Position numbers and translations under genes: made by a program. This document shows, in pieces, positions 39,956 to 54,535 of a DNA stretch of 64,000 bases. Source of the stretch: Lysobacter arseniciresistens ZS79 (GTDB taxonomy: Bacteria > Pseudomonadota > Gammaproteobacteria > Xanthomonadales > Xanthomonadaceae); contig NZ_AVPT01000002.1 in the NCBI RefSeq assembly GCF_000768335.1, forward strand, positions 62,001-126,000, read 5' to 3'. The notes under the pieces are model-generated. The model had not been told where the DNA came from. It saw only the letters and a program-made list of their open reading frames with translations, and made no database searches. Within the stretch, counting starts at the first letter, position 1, and every line of letters begins with the position of its first letter.

Positions 39956-40921
39956 GTGGCGGGCACGCTGCGCGCGCGCCTGCACGACTGGGCGCTGGTC
40001 TGGACCCGGCCGCGCGAACCCGAGGCGCTTCCGGCGCGGTTCGACCGCCGCCGCGTGTACGTGCTGCCGACCCGGTTCGGCCTGTTCTACACGGTGCTGC
40101 TGCTGGCGATGCTGCTGGGCGCGCTGAACTACAACAACAACCCGGCGTTGCTGCTCGGGTTGTTGCTGGCCGGGGCCGGGCTCGCGAGCCTGATCGCCGC
40201 GCAGCTGCAGCTGACCGGGCTGGCGGTGGTCGCACTCGACGCCGAGCCCGTGCCCGCCGGCACCGACCTGCCGCTGACGCTGCACGCACAGGCCGACGAC
40301 CGCCGGCGCCGGCGTGGGCTCGCCGTCGCGCTGGAGACCACGCCGTCCCTCCGCGGCGTGCTGAACCTCGACCAGGGCCGTGGTGAAGCGCGGCTGGCCG
40401 TCGCGACGAGTGAGCGCGGCTGGCTCGACCTGCCCCGGCTGCGCGTGTCGACCACCCGTCCGCTCGGGCTGGCGACCGCCTGGGGCTACGTGTGGCCGCA
40501 GGCACCGGCGCTGGTCTATCCGCGGCCCGAAACCGACGGCCCGCCGCTGCCGACCGGCTCGGGCGACCGGGTCCAGACCCGTCTGCACCCCAGCGGCGAG
40601 GACGTCCACCACCTGCGCAACTACCGCCGCGGCGACTCGCGCCGGGCGATCGCGTGGAAATCCTCGGCCCGCCGCGACAGCCTGCTGGTGCGCGAATACG
40701 AGCAGCCGCTCGGCGCCGACATCGTGCTCGACTGGCACGGTCTGGAGCGCATGCCGTACGAGGCCAAGGTCTCGCGGCTGGCGCGCTGGGTCGACGAGGC
40801 CGAGCGCGACGGCCGTCGCTACCGGCTGCTGCTGCCGGGCCAGCCGCCGCTGGGTCCCGACCACGGCCCCGCGCATCGCCACGCCTGCCTGCGCGCGCTC
40901 GCGCTGCTGCCGCATGGCTGA
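39956..40921 (+). CDS. DUF58 membrane protein
   Basis: 321 residues from a GTG at 39956. Two membrane segments (about 40-80, including TRFGLFYTVLLLAMLLGA) precede a domain with the DUF58 motif HHLRNYRRGDSRRAIAWKSSARR. DUF58 proteins contain a VWA-like fold and work with MoxR. The 3' end overlaps the transglutaminase gene by 8 nt. Confidence 0.9.
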   Translation: MAGTLRARLHDWALVWTRPREPEALPARFDRRRVYVLPTRFGLFYTVLLLAMLLGALNYNNNPALLLGLLLAGAGLASLIAAQLQLTGLAVVALDAEPVPAGTDLPLTLHAQADDRRRRRGLAVALETTPSLRGVLNLDQGRGEARLAVATSERGWLDLPRLRVSTTRPLGLATAWGYVWPQAPALVYPRPETDGPPLPTGSGDRVQTRLHPSGEDVHHLRNYRRGDSRRAIAWKSSARRDSLLVREYEQPLGADIVLDWHGLERMPYEAKVSRLARWVDEAERDGRRYRLLLPGQPPLGPDHGPAHRHACLRALALLPHG

Positions 40922-42881
40922 ACCCGCCGCCAACCCGCCACTGGACGCCGGCAGCCGCCGCTGGGTGCTTGCGGCGGCCGCGGCCTGCCTGCTGCCGTTG
41001 CTGCTGCAGTTGCCGCGCCAGCTCGCGATCGTCATCGCCACGGTCGCCATGCTGGTCGCGCTGGCCGCGTGGCGTCGGCCGCTGCACGGGCTGTTGCGTC
41101 TGGTGCTCGCGCTCGGACTGCTGGGCGCGGTGATGGCGATGTCGGGCTTCGGTTTCGGCCGCGACACCGGCTGCGCGGTGCTGGCGGCGATGCTCGCGGT
41201 CAAGCCGTCGGAAACCGCCACCCTGCGCGACGCCCGCAGCCTGCTCGGCTTCGCCCTGTTCGCGCCATTCGGCACCTTCCTGCTCGACCAGGGGCCGCTG
41301 GCGCTGGTGCTCGGCCTGGCCGGCGCGGTGCTGGCGCTGTGCGCGCTGCAGCGGCTGGCCGACCAGGAGTCGGGCGACGCCGTCGCGACCGGTCCGGCAC
41401 GGCGGCTGTCCGGCGTCGGCCGGCTGCTGGCGATCGGGCTGCCGCTGGCGCTGGCGGCGTTCTGGCTGTTCCCGCGGCTGGGCTCGCCGCTGTGGGGCGT
41501 GCCGGAACGCTCGATGGCGCGCACCGGGCTGTCGGGCGAGATGAGCCCGGGCCAGTGGATCGACCTGATCGCCGACGACACCCCGGCGCTGCGCGTACGC
41601 TTCTTCGGCGCCACGCCGCCAACCTCGCAGATGTACTGGCGCGGGCCGGTGCTGTGGAATTTCGACGGCCGTACCTGGTCGCAGTCGCGCTGGCTCGGTG
41701 GCTTGCCGCCGGCCGAGGTGCAACACGGCGCCGTGCGCTGGGACTACGAAGTGGAGGTCGAGCCGACCGACCGCCGCCAGTTCGTGTCGCTGGAGCTGCC
41801 GCTGGAGGCGCCCGACGGTGCCCGCCTCAACCACGCCCACGAAATCCACGCCGCGCGGCCGCTCAACTCGCTGACGCGCTGGCGCATGCAGTCCTCGCCG
41901 CCGGTGGCCTACGAGCCCGAGCTGCGACCCGCCCTGCGCCGCATCGCGCTGGCCCTGCCGGACGGCTTCAACCCGCGCACCCAGGCGCTGGCCCGGCAGT
42001 GGCGCATCGACGCCGGCGGCGACGACACCGCGATCGTCCGCCGCGCGCTCGACTGGATCACCGCCGAGTTCGCCTACACCCTCACCACGCCCCTGCCCGG
42101 CCGCCACGCGGTCGACGAGTTCCTGTTCGACCAGCAGGCCGGCTTCTGCGAGCACTACAGCTCGGCGTTCGTGGTGCTGATGCGCGGCGCCGGCATCCCC
42201 GCGCGCGTGGTCACCGGCTACGTCGGCGGCTACCGCAACCCGCTGGGCGACTACTGGCTGGTGCGGCGTTCCGACGCCCACGCCTGGGCCGAGGTCTGGC
42301 TGGAGGGGCGCGGCTGGGTCCGGGTCGATCCCACCGCCGCGGTCGCGCCGGAGCGCATCTACGACACCCTCGACGACCGCCGCCCCGGCGCCGGACTGCT
42401 CGGCGAAGCGTTCGGCGGTGCCCTCGGCGGCAACCTGTTCGACTACACCGACTGGCTGCGCCGCGGCTGGAACGACTTCGTGCTCGGCTTCGACGCCGAC
42501 CGCCAGGCGCGGATGCTGCGGCCGCTGGGGATCGACCGGCTGGATGGCGTGCGGCTGGGCCTGCTGTTCGCACTGGCCGCCCTGCTGGCGCTGCTGTGGA
42601 TGGTCTGGCTGAGCCGCCGCGGCGAACGCCAGCCCGACCCGGTGCTGCGCGCCTGGCACGCACTCGGCCGCCGCTACCGCGCGATCGGGCTGGAGCGCGA
42701 ACCGCACGAGCCGGCGCTGGACTGGGCCGACCGCGTCGCCCGCGTCCGCCCGCTCGCCGGCGACGAGTTGCGCCGGCTCAGCCAGCGTTTCAGCGATTGG
42801 CGCTACGCTGGCAAGCACCCGGCCGACGCGCGGGTCCGCCGCGCCCTGATCCGCGACCTGCGCCGCCATCGACCACAGTGA
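40914..42881 (+). CDS. membrane transglutaminase-like protein (DUF3488/TgpA type)
   Basis: 655 residues from the ATG at 40914. About five membrane segments (18-185) come first, then a periplasmic transglutaminase-like domain with C412 (GFCEHYSSAF), H456 (SDAHAW) and D472 (RVDPTAA), a further membrane segment near 550-565 and a short cytoplasmic DUF4129-like tail. All triad residues are present. P. aeruginosa TgpA, of this architecture, has an essential periplasmic transglutaminase activity; the substrate is not known. Last gene of the MoxR-DUF58 operon. Confidence 0.92.
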   Translation: MAEPAANPPLDAGSRRWVLAAAAACLLPLLLQLPRQLAIVIATVAMLVALAAWRRPLHGLLRLVLALGLLGAVMAMSGFGFGRDTGCAVLAAMLAVKPSETATLRDARSLLGFALFAPFGTFLLDQGPLALVLGLAGAVLALCALQRLADQESGDAVATGPARRLSGVGRLLAIGLPLALAAFWLFPRLGSPLWGVPERSMARTGLSGEMSPGQWIDLIADDTPALRVRFFGATPPTSQMYWRGPVLWNFDGRTWSQSRWLGGLPPAEVQHGAVRWDYEVEVEPTDRRQFVSLELPLEAPDGARLNHAHEIHAARPLNSLTRWRMQSSPPVAYEPELRPALRRIALALPDGFNPRTQALARQWRIDAGGDDTAIVRRALDWITAEFAYTLTTPLPGRHAVDEFLFDQQAGFCEHYSSAFVVLMRGAGIPARVVTGYVGGYRNPLGDYWLVRRSDAHAWAEVWLEGRGWVRVDPTAAVAPERIYDTLDDRRPGAGLLGEAFGGALGGNLFDYTDWLRRGWNDFVLGFDADRQARMLRPLGIDRLDGVRLGLLFALAALLALLWMVWLSRRGERQPDPVLRAWHALGRRYRAIGLEREPHEPALDWADRVARVRPLAGDELRRLSQRFSDWRYAGKHPADARVRRALIRDLRRHRPQ

Positions 42882-42921
42882 CCGGCCCGCGGCCGCCGCT
42901 GCCCACCAACGGAGCACACCG

Positions 42922-43431
42922 ATGAAAAGCCCGCCGTCACGTTCCACACCGCTGCGCCTGACGCTGTTCGCGCTGGCGACGGCGCTGCTCGCCGCCTGCG
43001 CCAGCCAGCCCAAGCCGCTGCAGGGCGAGTTCTCCCAGATCACTCCGCGCGAGGCTGCCGAAACCGATCGCACCGGCGCCGCCGTGCGCTGGGGCGGCCG
43101 CATCGTCGACGTCGAGCCACAGCCCAACCGCACCTGCTTCGAAATGATCTCGACCCGCCTCAACGTCCATGGCCGTCCGTACTGGGCGACCGACGACGTC
43201 GGCGGCCGCTTCATCGCCTGCCGCGACGGTTTCTACGACCCCGCGCTGTTCGAGAAGAACCGCGAGGTGACCTTCACCGGCCGCATCGACGGCTACGAGA
43301 ACCGCCGCATTGGCGAGTACGACTACCGCTTCCCGCGGGTCGCCGCCGACGTGGTCTACCTGTGGCCGGTGCGCGAGCGGGTCGACGTCGTGACCCGCCC
43401 GGCGCCGTGGCCGTGGTGGGGCTGGTGGTGA
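42922..43431 (+). CDS. Slp-family outer-membrane lipoprotein
   Basis: 169 residues. Signal with lipobox LAAC (C26), then PLQGEFSQITPREA and VRWGGRIVDVEPQ typical of Slp (starvation/stationary-phase lipoprotein), ending in a Trp-rich PWPWWGWW. Function is not established. It is 40 nt after the transglutaminase gene and before a terminator, so it may close that operon. Confidence 0.85.
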   Translation: MKSPPSRSTPLRLTLFALATALLAACASQPKPLQGEFSQITPREAAETDRTGAAVRWGGRIVDVEPQPNRTCFEMISTRLNVHGRPYWATDDVGGRFIACRDGFYDPALFEKNREVTFTGRIDGYENRRIGEYDYRFPRVAADVVYLWPVRERVDVVTRPAPWPWWGWW

Positions 43432-43443
43432 TCCAACGGATGC

Positions 43444-43476
43444 GAAAACGCCCGGGCAACCCGGGCGTTTTCTTTT
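43444..43476. terminator. bidirectional terminator between slp and leuS
   Basis: A perfect 13-bp stem GAAAACGCCCGGG / CCCGGGCGTTTTC with a CAA loop. T-rich on the plus strand (TTTTCTTTT) and, by symmetry, on the minus strand, so it can serve both converging genes. Confidence 0.9.
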
Positions 43477-43493
43477 GGGAAACCGGCGGCCGG

Positions 43494-47358
<3,865 letters not shown>

Positions 47359-47362
<4 letters not shown>

Positions 47363-48123
47363 CCGCGCTGCTGCGGGCGCTGTCGGCCGAGGCGCTCAAG
47401 CTACGCGGCACGTTGGCTCTGTGGATGTGCCTGGTCGCACCAGCCGCCGTGGTCGCGCTGATCACGTTGAAAATCGCCTCGTTCGAGCCTGGCAATCGCC
47501 CCATGCCTGCCCCGGAGGACGCGTGGTTCACGTTCGCCCAGCAGACCCTGGTGTTCTGGGCGTTCCTGATGCTGCCGCTGTTCGTGACCCTGCAATCGGC
47601 GCTGCTGGCGGGGCTGGAACACGGCAACCGGCAATGGAAGCACCTGCTCGCGCTGCCGCTGCCGCGTGGCGCGCACTATCTCGCCAAGCAGTTCGCCCTC
47701 ACTGCCACCGTCACCCTTGCGATGGCGTCGCTGCTGGTGTTGATCCCGCTTGGAGGCTGGCTGCTGGCGCTACTGCAACCCGGATCCGGCATCGCCGGGG
47801 CGCCGCCCTGGGCCTTCCTGGCGACCCGGATCGGCGCCTGCCTGGTCGCGGCATTGCTGATCATCGCCCTGCACCACTGGATTTCGATCCGCTGGCGCAG
47901 CTTCACCGTCGCGGTGAGCGTCGGCATGATCGCCAGCGTCGGCAGCATCCTGATCGGCCAATCGGAGCGTTTCGGCCATCTGTATCCCTGGTCGATTCCG
48001 GCGCAGGTTCTGGCGGGGCGCGGAGGCGAGCGGATCGAGATGGCGATGCTGATCGGTTTGATCGGCGGCCTCGTGGTGACCGGACTGGGTTTGTGGAGTT
48101 TCGTGCGCCGCGACGATATTTGA
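47359..48123 (+). CDS. ABC-2 type permease
   Basis: 254 residues with about six hydrophobic segments. EALKLRGTLALWMCLVAP at the start and WKHLLALPLPRGAHYLAKQF are typical of BcrB/LanFEG-type permeases. The substrate is unknown; peptide antibiotic or lipid export are options. Downstream, 65 nt away, is a secreted amidohydrolase. Confidence 0.87.
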
Positions 48124-48188
48124 TCGCCGGGCTTGTTGTTCAATCGAGGACACCGCTCCAGCTGCGGCCACTCTGCCGGGAATTGTCC

Positions 48189-49505
<1,317 letters not shown>

Positions 49506-49589
49506 CCCGCCGCGCCCGCCCGCCGCCCGTGCCCGGCTTGGAATGCCGGGCCTCCGGCACCATGTCCGGTCCAGCATCCAGGAGCCGCC

Positions 49590-50456
49590 ATGACCGCCAC
49601 CGCTACGCCGCACGTTTTCGACGCCACCACCGAGACCTTCGAAACCGACGTCCTGCAGAAGTCGCTGCAGACGCCGGTGCTGGTCGACTTCTGGGCCGAG
49701 TGGTGCGGGCCGTGCAAGCAGCTCGGGCCGGTGCTGGAGAAGCTGGCCGCCGAGTACAACGGCGCGTTCGTGCTGGCCAAGGTCGATGTCGACAGGGAGC
49801 CGCAGATCGCCGCGGCGTTCCAGGTCCGCTCGATCCCGACCGTGTTCGTGCTCAAGGATGGCCAGCCGGTCGACGGCTTCCCCGGCGTGGTGCCGGAGGG
49901 GCAGATCCGCGAGCTGCTGCGCCAGCACGGCATCGAGCCGGCCGCGCCGGCCGAAGACACTGCCGCGGAACCGGCCGCGCCGCTGGACCCGCAGGCCGAG
50001 GTTGCCCGCCTGCGCGGCGAGCTGGCGCTGACGCCCGACAACGACGGCCTGAAGCTCGACCTCGCCGTCGCCCTGCTGCAGACCGGCGCCACCGCCGAGG
50101 CCGAGCAGCTGCTGGACGGCCTGCCGGCCAACCTCGCCACCGACGACCGCGCCCGCCGCGCCCGCGCCGCCCTCGGGTTCGCGGCGCTGCTGAAGGACGC
50201 GCCGCCGGCCGGCTCGCTGCAGCAAGCCGTCGCCGCCGATCCGGCCGACCTGCACGCGCGCCACCTGCTTGGCGCGCACCACCTGGTGGCCGGCCGCGCC
50301 GAGGAGGCGCTCGAGCAGTTCCTGGCGATGCTGCAGCACGACCGCGACTTCGCCGAAGGCCTGCCGCGCAAGGCCCTGATCGACGCCTTCCAGGTGATCG
50401 ACGATCCCGAGCTGGTCGGCCGCTACCGGCGCAGGATGGCGTCCGTTCTCTTCTGA
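49590..50456 (+). CDS. thioredoxin-TPR protein, CnoX/YbbN-like
   Basis: 288 residues. The N-terminal thioredoxin domain has WAEWCGPCKQLGP with C39 and C42, and the C-terminal half is TPR repeats ([38 protein letters not shown]). E. coli CnoX lacks a redox-active CxxC; this one keeps CGPC and so could be an oxidoreductase as well as a holdase for GroEL and DnaK clients. Confidence 0.9.
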   Translation: MTATATPHVFDATTETFETDVLQKSLQTPVLVDFWAEWCGPCKQLGPVLEKLAAEYNGAFVLAKVDVDREPQIAAAFQVRSIPTVFVLKDGQPVDGFPGVVPEGQIRELLRQHGIEPAAPAEDTAAEPAAPLDPQAEVARLRGELALTPDNDGLKLDLAVALLQTGATAEAEQLLDGLPANLATDDRARRARAALGFAALLKDAPPAGSLQQAVAADPADLHARHLLGAHHLVAGRAEEALEQFLAMLQHDRDFAEGLPRKALIDAFQVIDDPELVGRYRRRMASVLF

Positions 50457-50518
50457 CGCGGGCTTGACTGTACGCATCCGTATGGCAGGCTGGCGGGCCC
50501 ACGTCTCCTGCCCTGCCC

Positions 50519-50980
50519 ATGAAAGCCAGCCTGTTCCGCCGCGGCATCAACCTGTGGCCGCCGTTCCTGTTCAGCGGCATCCACGTCACCCATCTGGGCG
50601 ACGACTACCGCCACGCCCGGGTCGAGTTGCGCATGCGGCCGTGGAACCGCAACTACGTCGGCACCCACTTCGGCGGCAGCCTGTTCGCGATGACCGATCC
50701 GTTCTGGATGCTGCTGGTGCTGCAGTCGATCGGCCGCGACCACCTGGTGTGGGACCGCGCCGGCAGCATCGACTTCATCAAGCCCGGCCGCGGCACCGTC
50801 CACGCCAGCTTCGACCTCACCGACGAAGTGCTGGACCAGTTGCGCCGCGACAGCGCCGGCGGCGACAAGGTCCTGCGATGGTTCGAGACCGACGTGGTCG
50901 ACGGCGACGGCGAGGTGGTCGCGCGGGTGCGCAAGCAGCTGTACGTGCGCCTCAAGAAGGACCGCCGCGGCCGCGACTGA
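50519..50980 (+). CDS. DUF4442 hotdog-fold protein, possible thioesterase
   Basis: 153 residues. MRPWNRNYVGTHFGGSLFAMTDPF is characteristic of DUF4442, with the hotdog helix after GTHFGG, and VWDRAGSIDFIKPG follows. Related proteins hydrolyse acyl-CoA, but the substrate is unknown. It starts 62 nt after the CnoX-like gene. Confidence 0.8.
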   Translation: MKASLFRRGINLWPPFLFSGIHVTHLGDDYRHARVELRMRPWNRNYVGTHFGGSLFAMTDPFWMLLVLQSIGRDHLVWDRAGSIDFIKPGRGTVHASFDLTDEVLDQLRRDSAGGDKVLRWFETDVVDGDGEVVARVRKQLYVRLKKDRRGRD

Positions 50981-51127
50981 CCTGTCCCGCCTGACACTTC
51001 GCGTCAGTTGCGGGCCGCGTCCGTCCGCAGCCCGCCACCCATGCGTGGCCGCGGCCACGGAACCGGACACCCGCGATTCAACCCGCAGGCGGGCGAGGGT
51101 ATGCTCGACCCGCCACAGGGGGCCGTG

Positions 51128-53143
51128 ATGTCTCATCCGCCGACCATCGATGCCAGCGCGCCGCCGTTGCCCGTGATCAAGGGCTACCGGCTGCTGCGCG
51201 TGATCAACCACGGCGGCATGTCGACGGTGTACCTGGCCGAGCAGGCCGCGCTCGGGCGCGAGGTGGCGATCAAGGTGATGGCCACCCAGGCGCTGTCCGA
51301 CGAGGTCAGCCGCCGCCGCTTCGAGAACGAGGTGCGCACCATCGCGCGGCTGGAGCACCCGCACGTGGTCCGCATCCACGAGCTGGGCCGCACCGCCGAC
51401 GGCCTGCCCTACTACGCGATGCCCTATCTCGCGCGCGGCCATCTGGGCCAGCGCAGCTTCCAGCTGGAGGGTGGCGGAGTCGACGAGCCGCGCGTCGTCG
51501 AGACCCTGCGCGCGCTGCTGTCCGCACTGCGCTACGCCCACGCCCACGGGGTCGTACACCGGGACGTCAAGGCCGAGAACGTGCTGTTCGACGACACCGA
51601 GTCGCCGCTGCTGGCCGACTTCGGCATCGCCCTGCGGCGCGGCTTCGGGCCGCGCGTCACCGCGGCCGGGCTGGCCGTGGGCAGCACCGCCTACATGGCC
51701 CCCGAACAGGCCCGCGGCGAGGACGTCGACGGCCGCGCCGATCTCTACAGCCTCGGCGTGCTGGCCTGGGAAATGCTGTGCGGCCACCTGCCCTACCAGG
51801 CCGGCGACGCGCTCTCGATGGCGGTCATGCACGCGCAGGACCCGATCCCGAAACTGCCACCGCACCTGCGCCACTGGCAGCGCTTCATGAACCGCGCGCT
51901 GGCCAAGCAACCCGGCGAGCGCTTCCAGGACGTCGACCAGATGTCCGACATGCTGACGCTGGTGGAGCGCCGGCGCAGCTGGCCGCGCGTCACCCTCTGG
52001 CGCGACCGCGCGATGCGGCAGCTGAAGGCGGTGCCGCGCCCGCTGTGGGCCGGGATCGTGGTGATCGGCATCACCGGGCTGCTGTCGCTGTGGCTGGCGC
52101 GCGGCGCGGACGAGGGATTCCTGCGCGCCGGCACGCCATCGGGGACGGTCGCCGAAACCGGCGACGACCCGATCGCCTCGATGATGCGCCCGCTGCCGGA
52201 AGCGCCGGTGCAGGCGGCGCTGGAGGACGCCCGCCGGCAGCTGGCCGCGCGCAACCTCACCGCGCCGGCCGATGCCAACGCCTACGCCAGCGTGGTCCGC
52301 GCCTGGCAGGCCGACCCCGACAACGCCGAGGTCCACCGCGTCGCCGCCGGGCTGTCCACCGCGCTGGGAGCGGAGCTGGTCGACAACCTCGACCGCGGCA
52401 ACGACAGCCGCGCGCTGGAATACCGCGACCACCTGCGCCAGCTGGAACAGGACACCGGCGGCACGATGCCGGCGCTGTCGCCGGAACTGCTGCAGGCGAT
52501 CGAGGAGGCACTGGACCGCCGCATGACCGCCGCCGAGCGCGGGTTCGACCACAAGGCCGCCGCCGCGGTGGTCGCGCTGGCCGGCGAACTGGGCGCCCCC
52601 GACCCGACCGGCGCCCGCCTGCTGGCACGCGCCGACGCGATCCCGTCGCGTGGCGAGGCGTTGCCGGACGATCCAGCCGGCAGCGTGCTCGGCACCGGTG
52701 GAGTAGCCATCAGCCGCAAGCCGGTCAGCCGCAACGAGTACGCCCGCTTCGCGACCCTCAGCGGGCGCGAGTCGGCACGCTGCCGCGAACGCGCATCGCT
52801 GCTGCGCGTGCTGGCGCCGCGCGACTGGAAAGATCCGGGGTTCGGCCAGGGCGACAACGAACCGGTGGTCTGCGTGTCCTCCGCCGACGCCCAGGCTTAC
52901 GCCGAGTGGTACAGCCGCCAGACCGGCCACCGCTACCGCCTGCCGACGGCCGCCGAGTCGCGCCAGATGGCCCCCGAGATCAGCGGCCGCGACCTCGCCC
53001 TGTGGCTGCGCGACTGCGGCGCCAGTTGCAGCCAGCGCAAGGCCGCCGGCACGTCGTGGCGCAACAAGGACGCCACCGCGCGCACGCTCGACGCCGGCCG
53101 CGGCTACGACGACGTCGGCTTCCGCCTGGTGCGCGAGCTGTAG
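51128..53143 (+). CDS. membrane Ser/Thr protein kinase with periplasmic FGE-sulfatase-like domain
   Basis: 671 residues; ATG 51128 is chosen because AGGGGG lies 6 nt upstream (51101 is an alternative). A Hanks-type kinase domain (about 20-280) has the Gly loop INHGGMSTVYLA, K49 in VAIK, HRD (144-146), DFG (164-166) and APE. A membrane segment at about 306-324 leads to a helical periplasmic stretch and a C-terminal formylglycine-generating-enzyme-like domain (SRKPVSRNEYARF, YAEWYSRQTGHRYRLPTAAE, GFRLVREL). That domain looks shortened and lacks the usual active-site region, so it more likely binds a ligand. Confidence 0.9.
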   Translation: MSHPPTIDASAPPLPVIKGYRLLRVINHGGMSTVYLAEQAALGREVAIKVMATQALSDEVSRRRFENEVRTIARLEHPHVVRIHELGRTADGLPYYAMPYLARGHLGQRSFQLEGGGVDEPRVVETLRALLSALRYAHAHGVVHRDVKAENVLFDDTESPLLADFGIALRRGFGPRVTAAGLAVGSTAYMAPEQARGEDVDGRADLYSLGVLAWEMLCGHLPYQAGDALSMAVMHAQDPIPKLPPHLRHWQRFMNRALAKQPGERFQDVDQMSDMLTLVERRRSWPRVTLWRDRAMRQLKAVPRPLWAGIVVIGITGLLSLWLARGADEGFLRAGTPSGTVAETGDDPIASMMRPLPEAPVQAALEDARRQLAARNLTAPADANAYASVVRAWQADPDNAEVHRVAAGLSTALGAELVDNLDRGNDSRALEYRDHLRQLEQDTGGTMPALSPELLQAIEEALDRRMTAAERGFDHKAAAAVVALAGELGAPDPTGARLLARADAIPSRGEALPDDPAGSVLGTGGVAISRKPVSRNEYARFATLSGRESARCRERASLLRVLAPRDWKDPGFGQGDNEPVVCVSSADAQAYAEWYSRQTGHRYRLPTAAESRQMAPEISGRDLALWLRDCGASCSQRKAAGTSWRNKDATARTLDAGRGYDDVGFRLVREL

Positions 53144-53178
53144 CCGGGGACACTCGCGCCGCCGCGTACAATCGCGCG

Positions 53179-53868
53179 ATGCGCAAGCCCCCCACCCTGC
53201 AACGCCTCTTCATCACCGGCCTGCTGACCCTGTTGCCGCTGTGGCTGACCTGGGTCGTGGCCAAATTCGTGTTCGTGCTGCTGTCGGACACCAGCCGGCC
53301 GGTCACCGGGCCGCTGCTGGAGCGGCTGGCCACCGATTACCCGCACATCGCCGGCTGGCTGGCACAGCCGTGGGTGCAGACCGTCATCGCGTTGGGAGCG
53401 ACCCTGCTGGTGATCCTCGCGTCGGGCGTGATGGCGCACCGCGTGTTCGGCCAGCGGTTGCTGCGGTGGTTCGAGTCGCTCATCGGCCGGATTCCCTTCG
53501 CCAGTACCATCTACGGCAGCGCGCGTCAGTTGCTCGACATCCTGCAGACCAAGCCCGACGGCACCCAGCGCGTGGTGCTGATCGACTTCCCGCACCGGGA
53601 GATGAAGTCGATCGGCTTCGTCACGCGGGTACTGCGCGAGGAAGGTACCGGTCGCGAGCTTGCGGCGGTGTACGTGCCGACCACCCCCAACCCGACCTCC
53701 GGCTACCTCGAGATCGTCCCGGTCGAAAAGATCACCCCCACCGACTGGACCGTCGACCAGGCGATGAGCTTCATCATCTCCGGTGGCGCGGTGTCGCCGG
53801 AGTCGATTCCGTTCTCGCCACCGGCGGCGAAACCCGCGCCCGCCGACACGCGGCCGTCGCAAGCCTGA
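53179..53868 (+). CDS. DUF502 membrane protein
   Basis: 229 residues. Two membrane segments (about 8-35 and 65-88) flank a periplasmic loop; the cytoplasmic part has the DUF502 hallmark IPFASTIYGSARQL and YVPTTPNPTSGYLEIVP. Function unknown. It starts 35 nt after the kinase, so it may share its transcript and could be a target. Confidence 0.88.
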   Translation: MRKPPTLQRLFITGLLTLLPLWLTWVVAKFVFVLLSDTSRPVTGPLLERLATDYPHIAGWLAQPWVQTVIALGATLLVILASGVMAHRVFGQRLLRWFESLIGRIPFASTIYGSARQLLDILQTKPDGTQRVVLIDFPHREMKSIGFVTRVLREEGTGRELAAVYVPTTPNPTSGYLEIVPVEKITPTDWTVDQAMSFIISGGAVSPESIPFSPPAAKPAPADTRPSQA

Positions 53869-53975
53869 ACCCCGGCGGGCCAGGCCCACCACGGCAACGC
53901 TTCGATCACGCCGACCGGACCGTACCGTTACGCGTACGCCGCTAGCCTCGTTGCGCAAGCCGCAAGGAGGTCCCC

Positions 53976-54347
53976 ATGAACACACTGACCACCCTCGCCG
54001 CCGCCGCGACGCTCTGCATCGCCAGCGGCGCGATCCACGCGCAGGAGGCCCGCAACGAAGGCCTCAACTCGATCCCGCCGGGAGACGTGGTGGAATCGGT
54101 GACGCTCGACACCACCGCAGGCCCGGTCACGGTCACCTCGTCGCCGGGCATCGCGCCGTCGGCCGAATACGGGGTCGACTTCGCCGCGCTCGACCGCGAC
54201 GACGACGGCTACCTGCTGCGCACCGAAGCCGCCGCGACTACTGGCCGCACCGCCCCGCCGGGCGACCTGTCGGCGCAGTTCGACTCGGTTGACGAGGACA
54301 ACGACGACCGCCTCACCTTCAAGGAAGTGCTGGCCTGGGTCTACTGA
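53976..54347 (+). CDS. secreted EF-hand protein
   Basis: 123 residues. A signal peptide ends near AIHA (22). Two EF-hand loops, D73 to E84 (DRDDDGYLLRTE) and D106 to E117 (DEDNDDRLTFKE), have the expected acidic positions 1, 3, 5 and 12, so calcium binding is likely. The ribosome site AAGGAGG lies 6 nt before the ATG. Calcium-binding proteins of this size are common in this group; role unknown. Confidence 0.82.
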   Translation: MNTLTTLAAAATLCIASGAIHAQEARNEGLNSIPPGDVVESVTLDTTAGPVTVTSSPGIAPSAEYGVDFAALDRDDDGYLLRTEAAATTGRTAPPGDLSAQFDSVDEDNDDRLTFKEVLAWVY

Positions 54348-54387
54348 GCCACCAGGCCGGCAAACCCGTCCCGCAGAGCCCCACCGG

Positions 54388-54407
54388 AGCCGGCCACAGC
54401 GCCGGCT
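54388..54407 (+). other. hairpin downstream of the EF-hand gene
   Basis: A perfect 7-bp stem AGCCGGC / GCCGGCT with a CACAGC loop, 40 nt past the EF-hand stop and with no T-tract. It is the only structured element I see in the 188-nt gap before the DUF885 gene. Confidence 0.35.
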
Positions 54408-54535
54408 TCGCCGTATCCGGCGCCTGCCCGCATCCGTGACGGCGGCCACGGCGCAGTGACCTTTGGCCCATGCCGCCACCGGCCATCACGGGGACGCTCG
54501 GCGATTGTGTCTTCCACGCCCGACCGGAGAACCCG

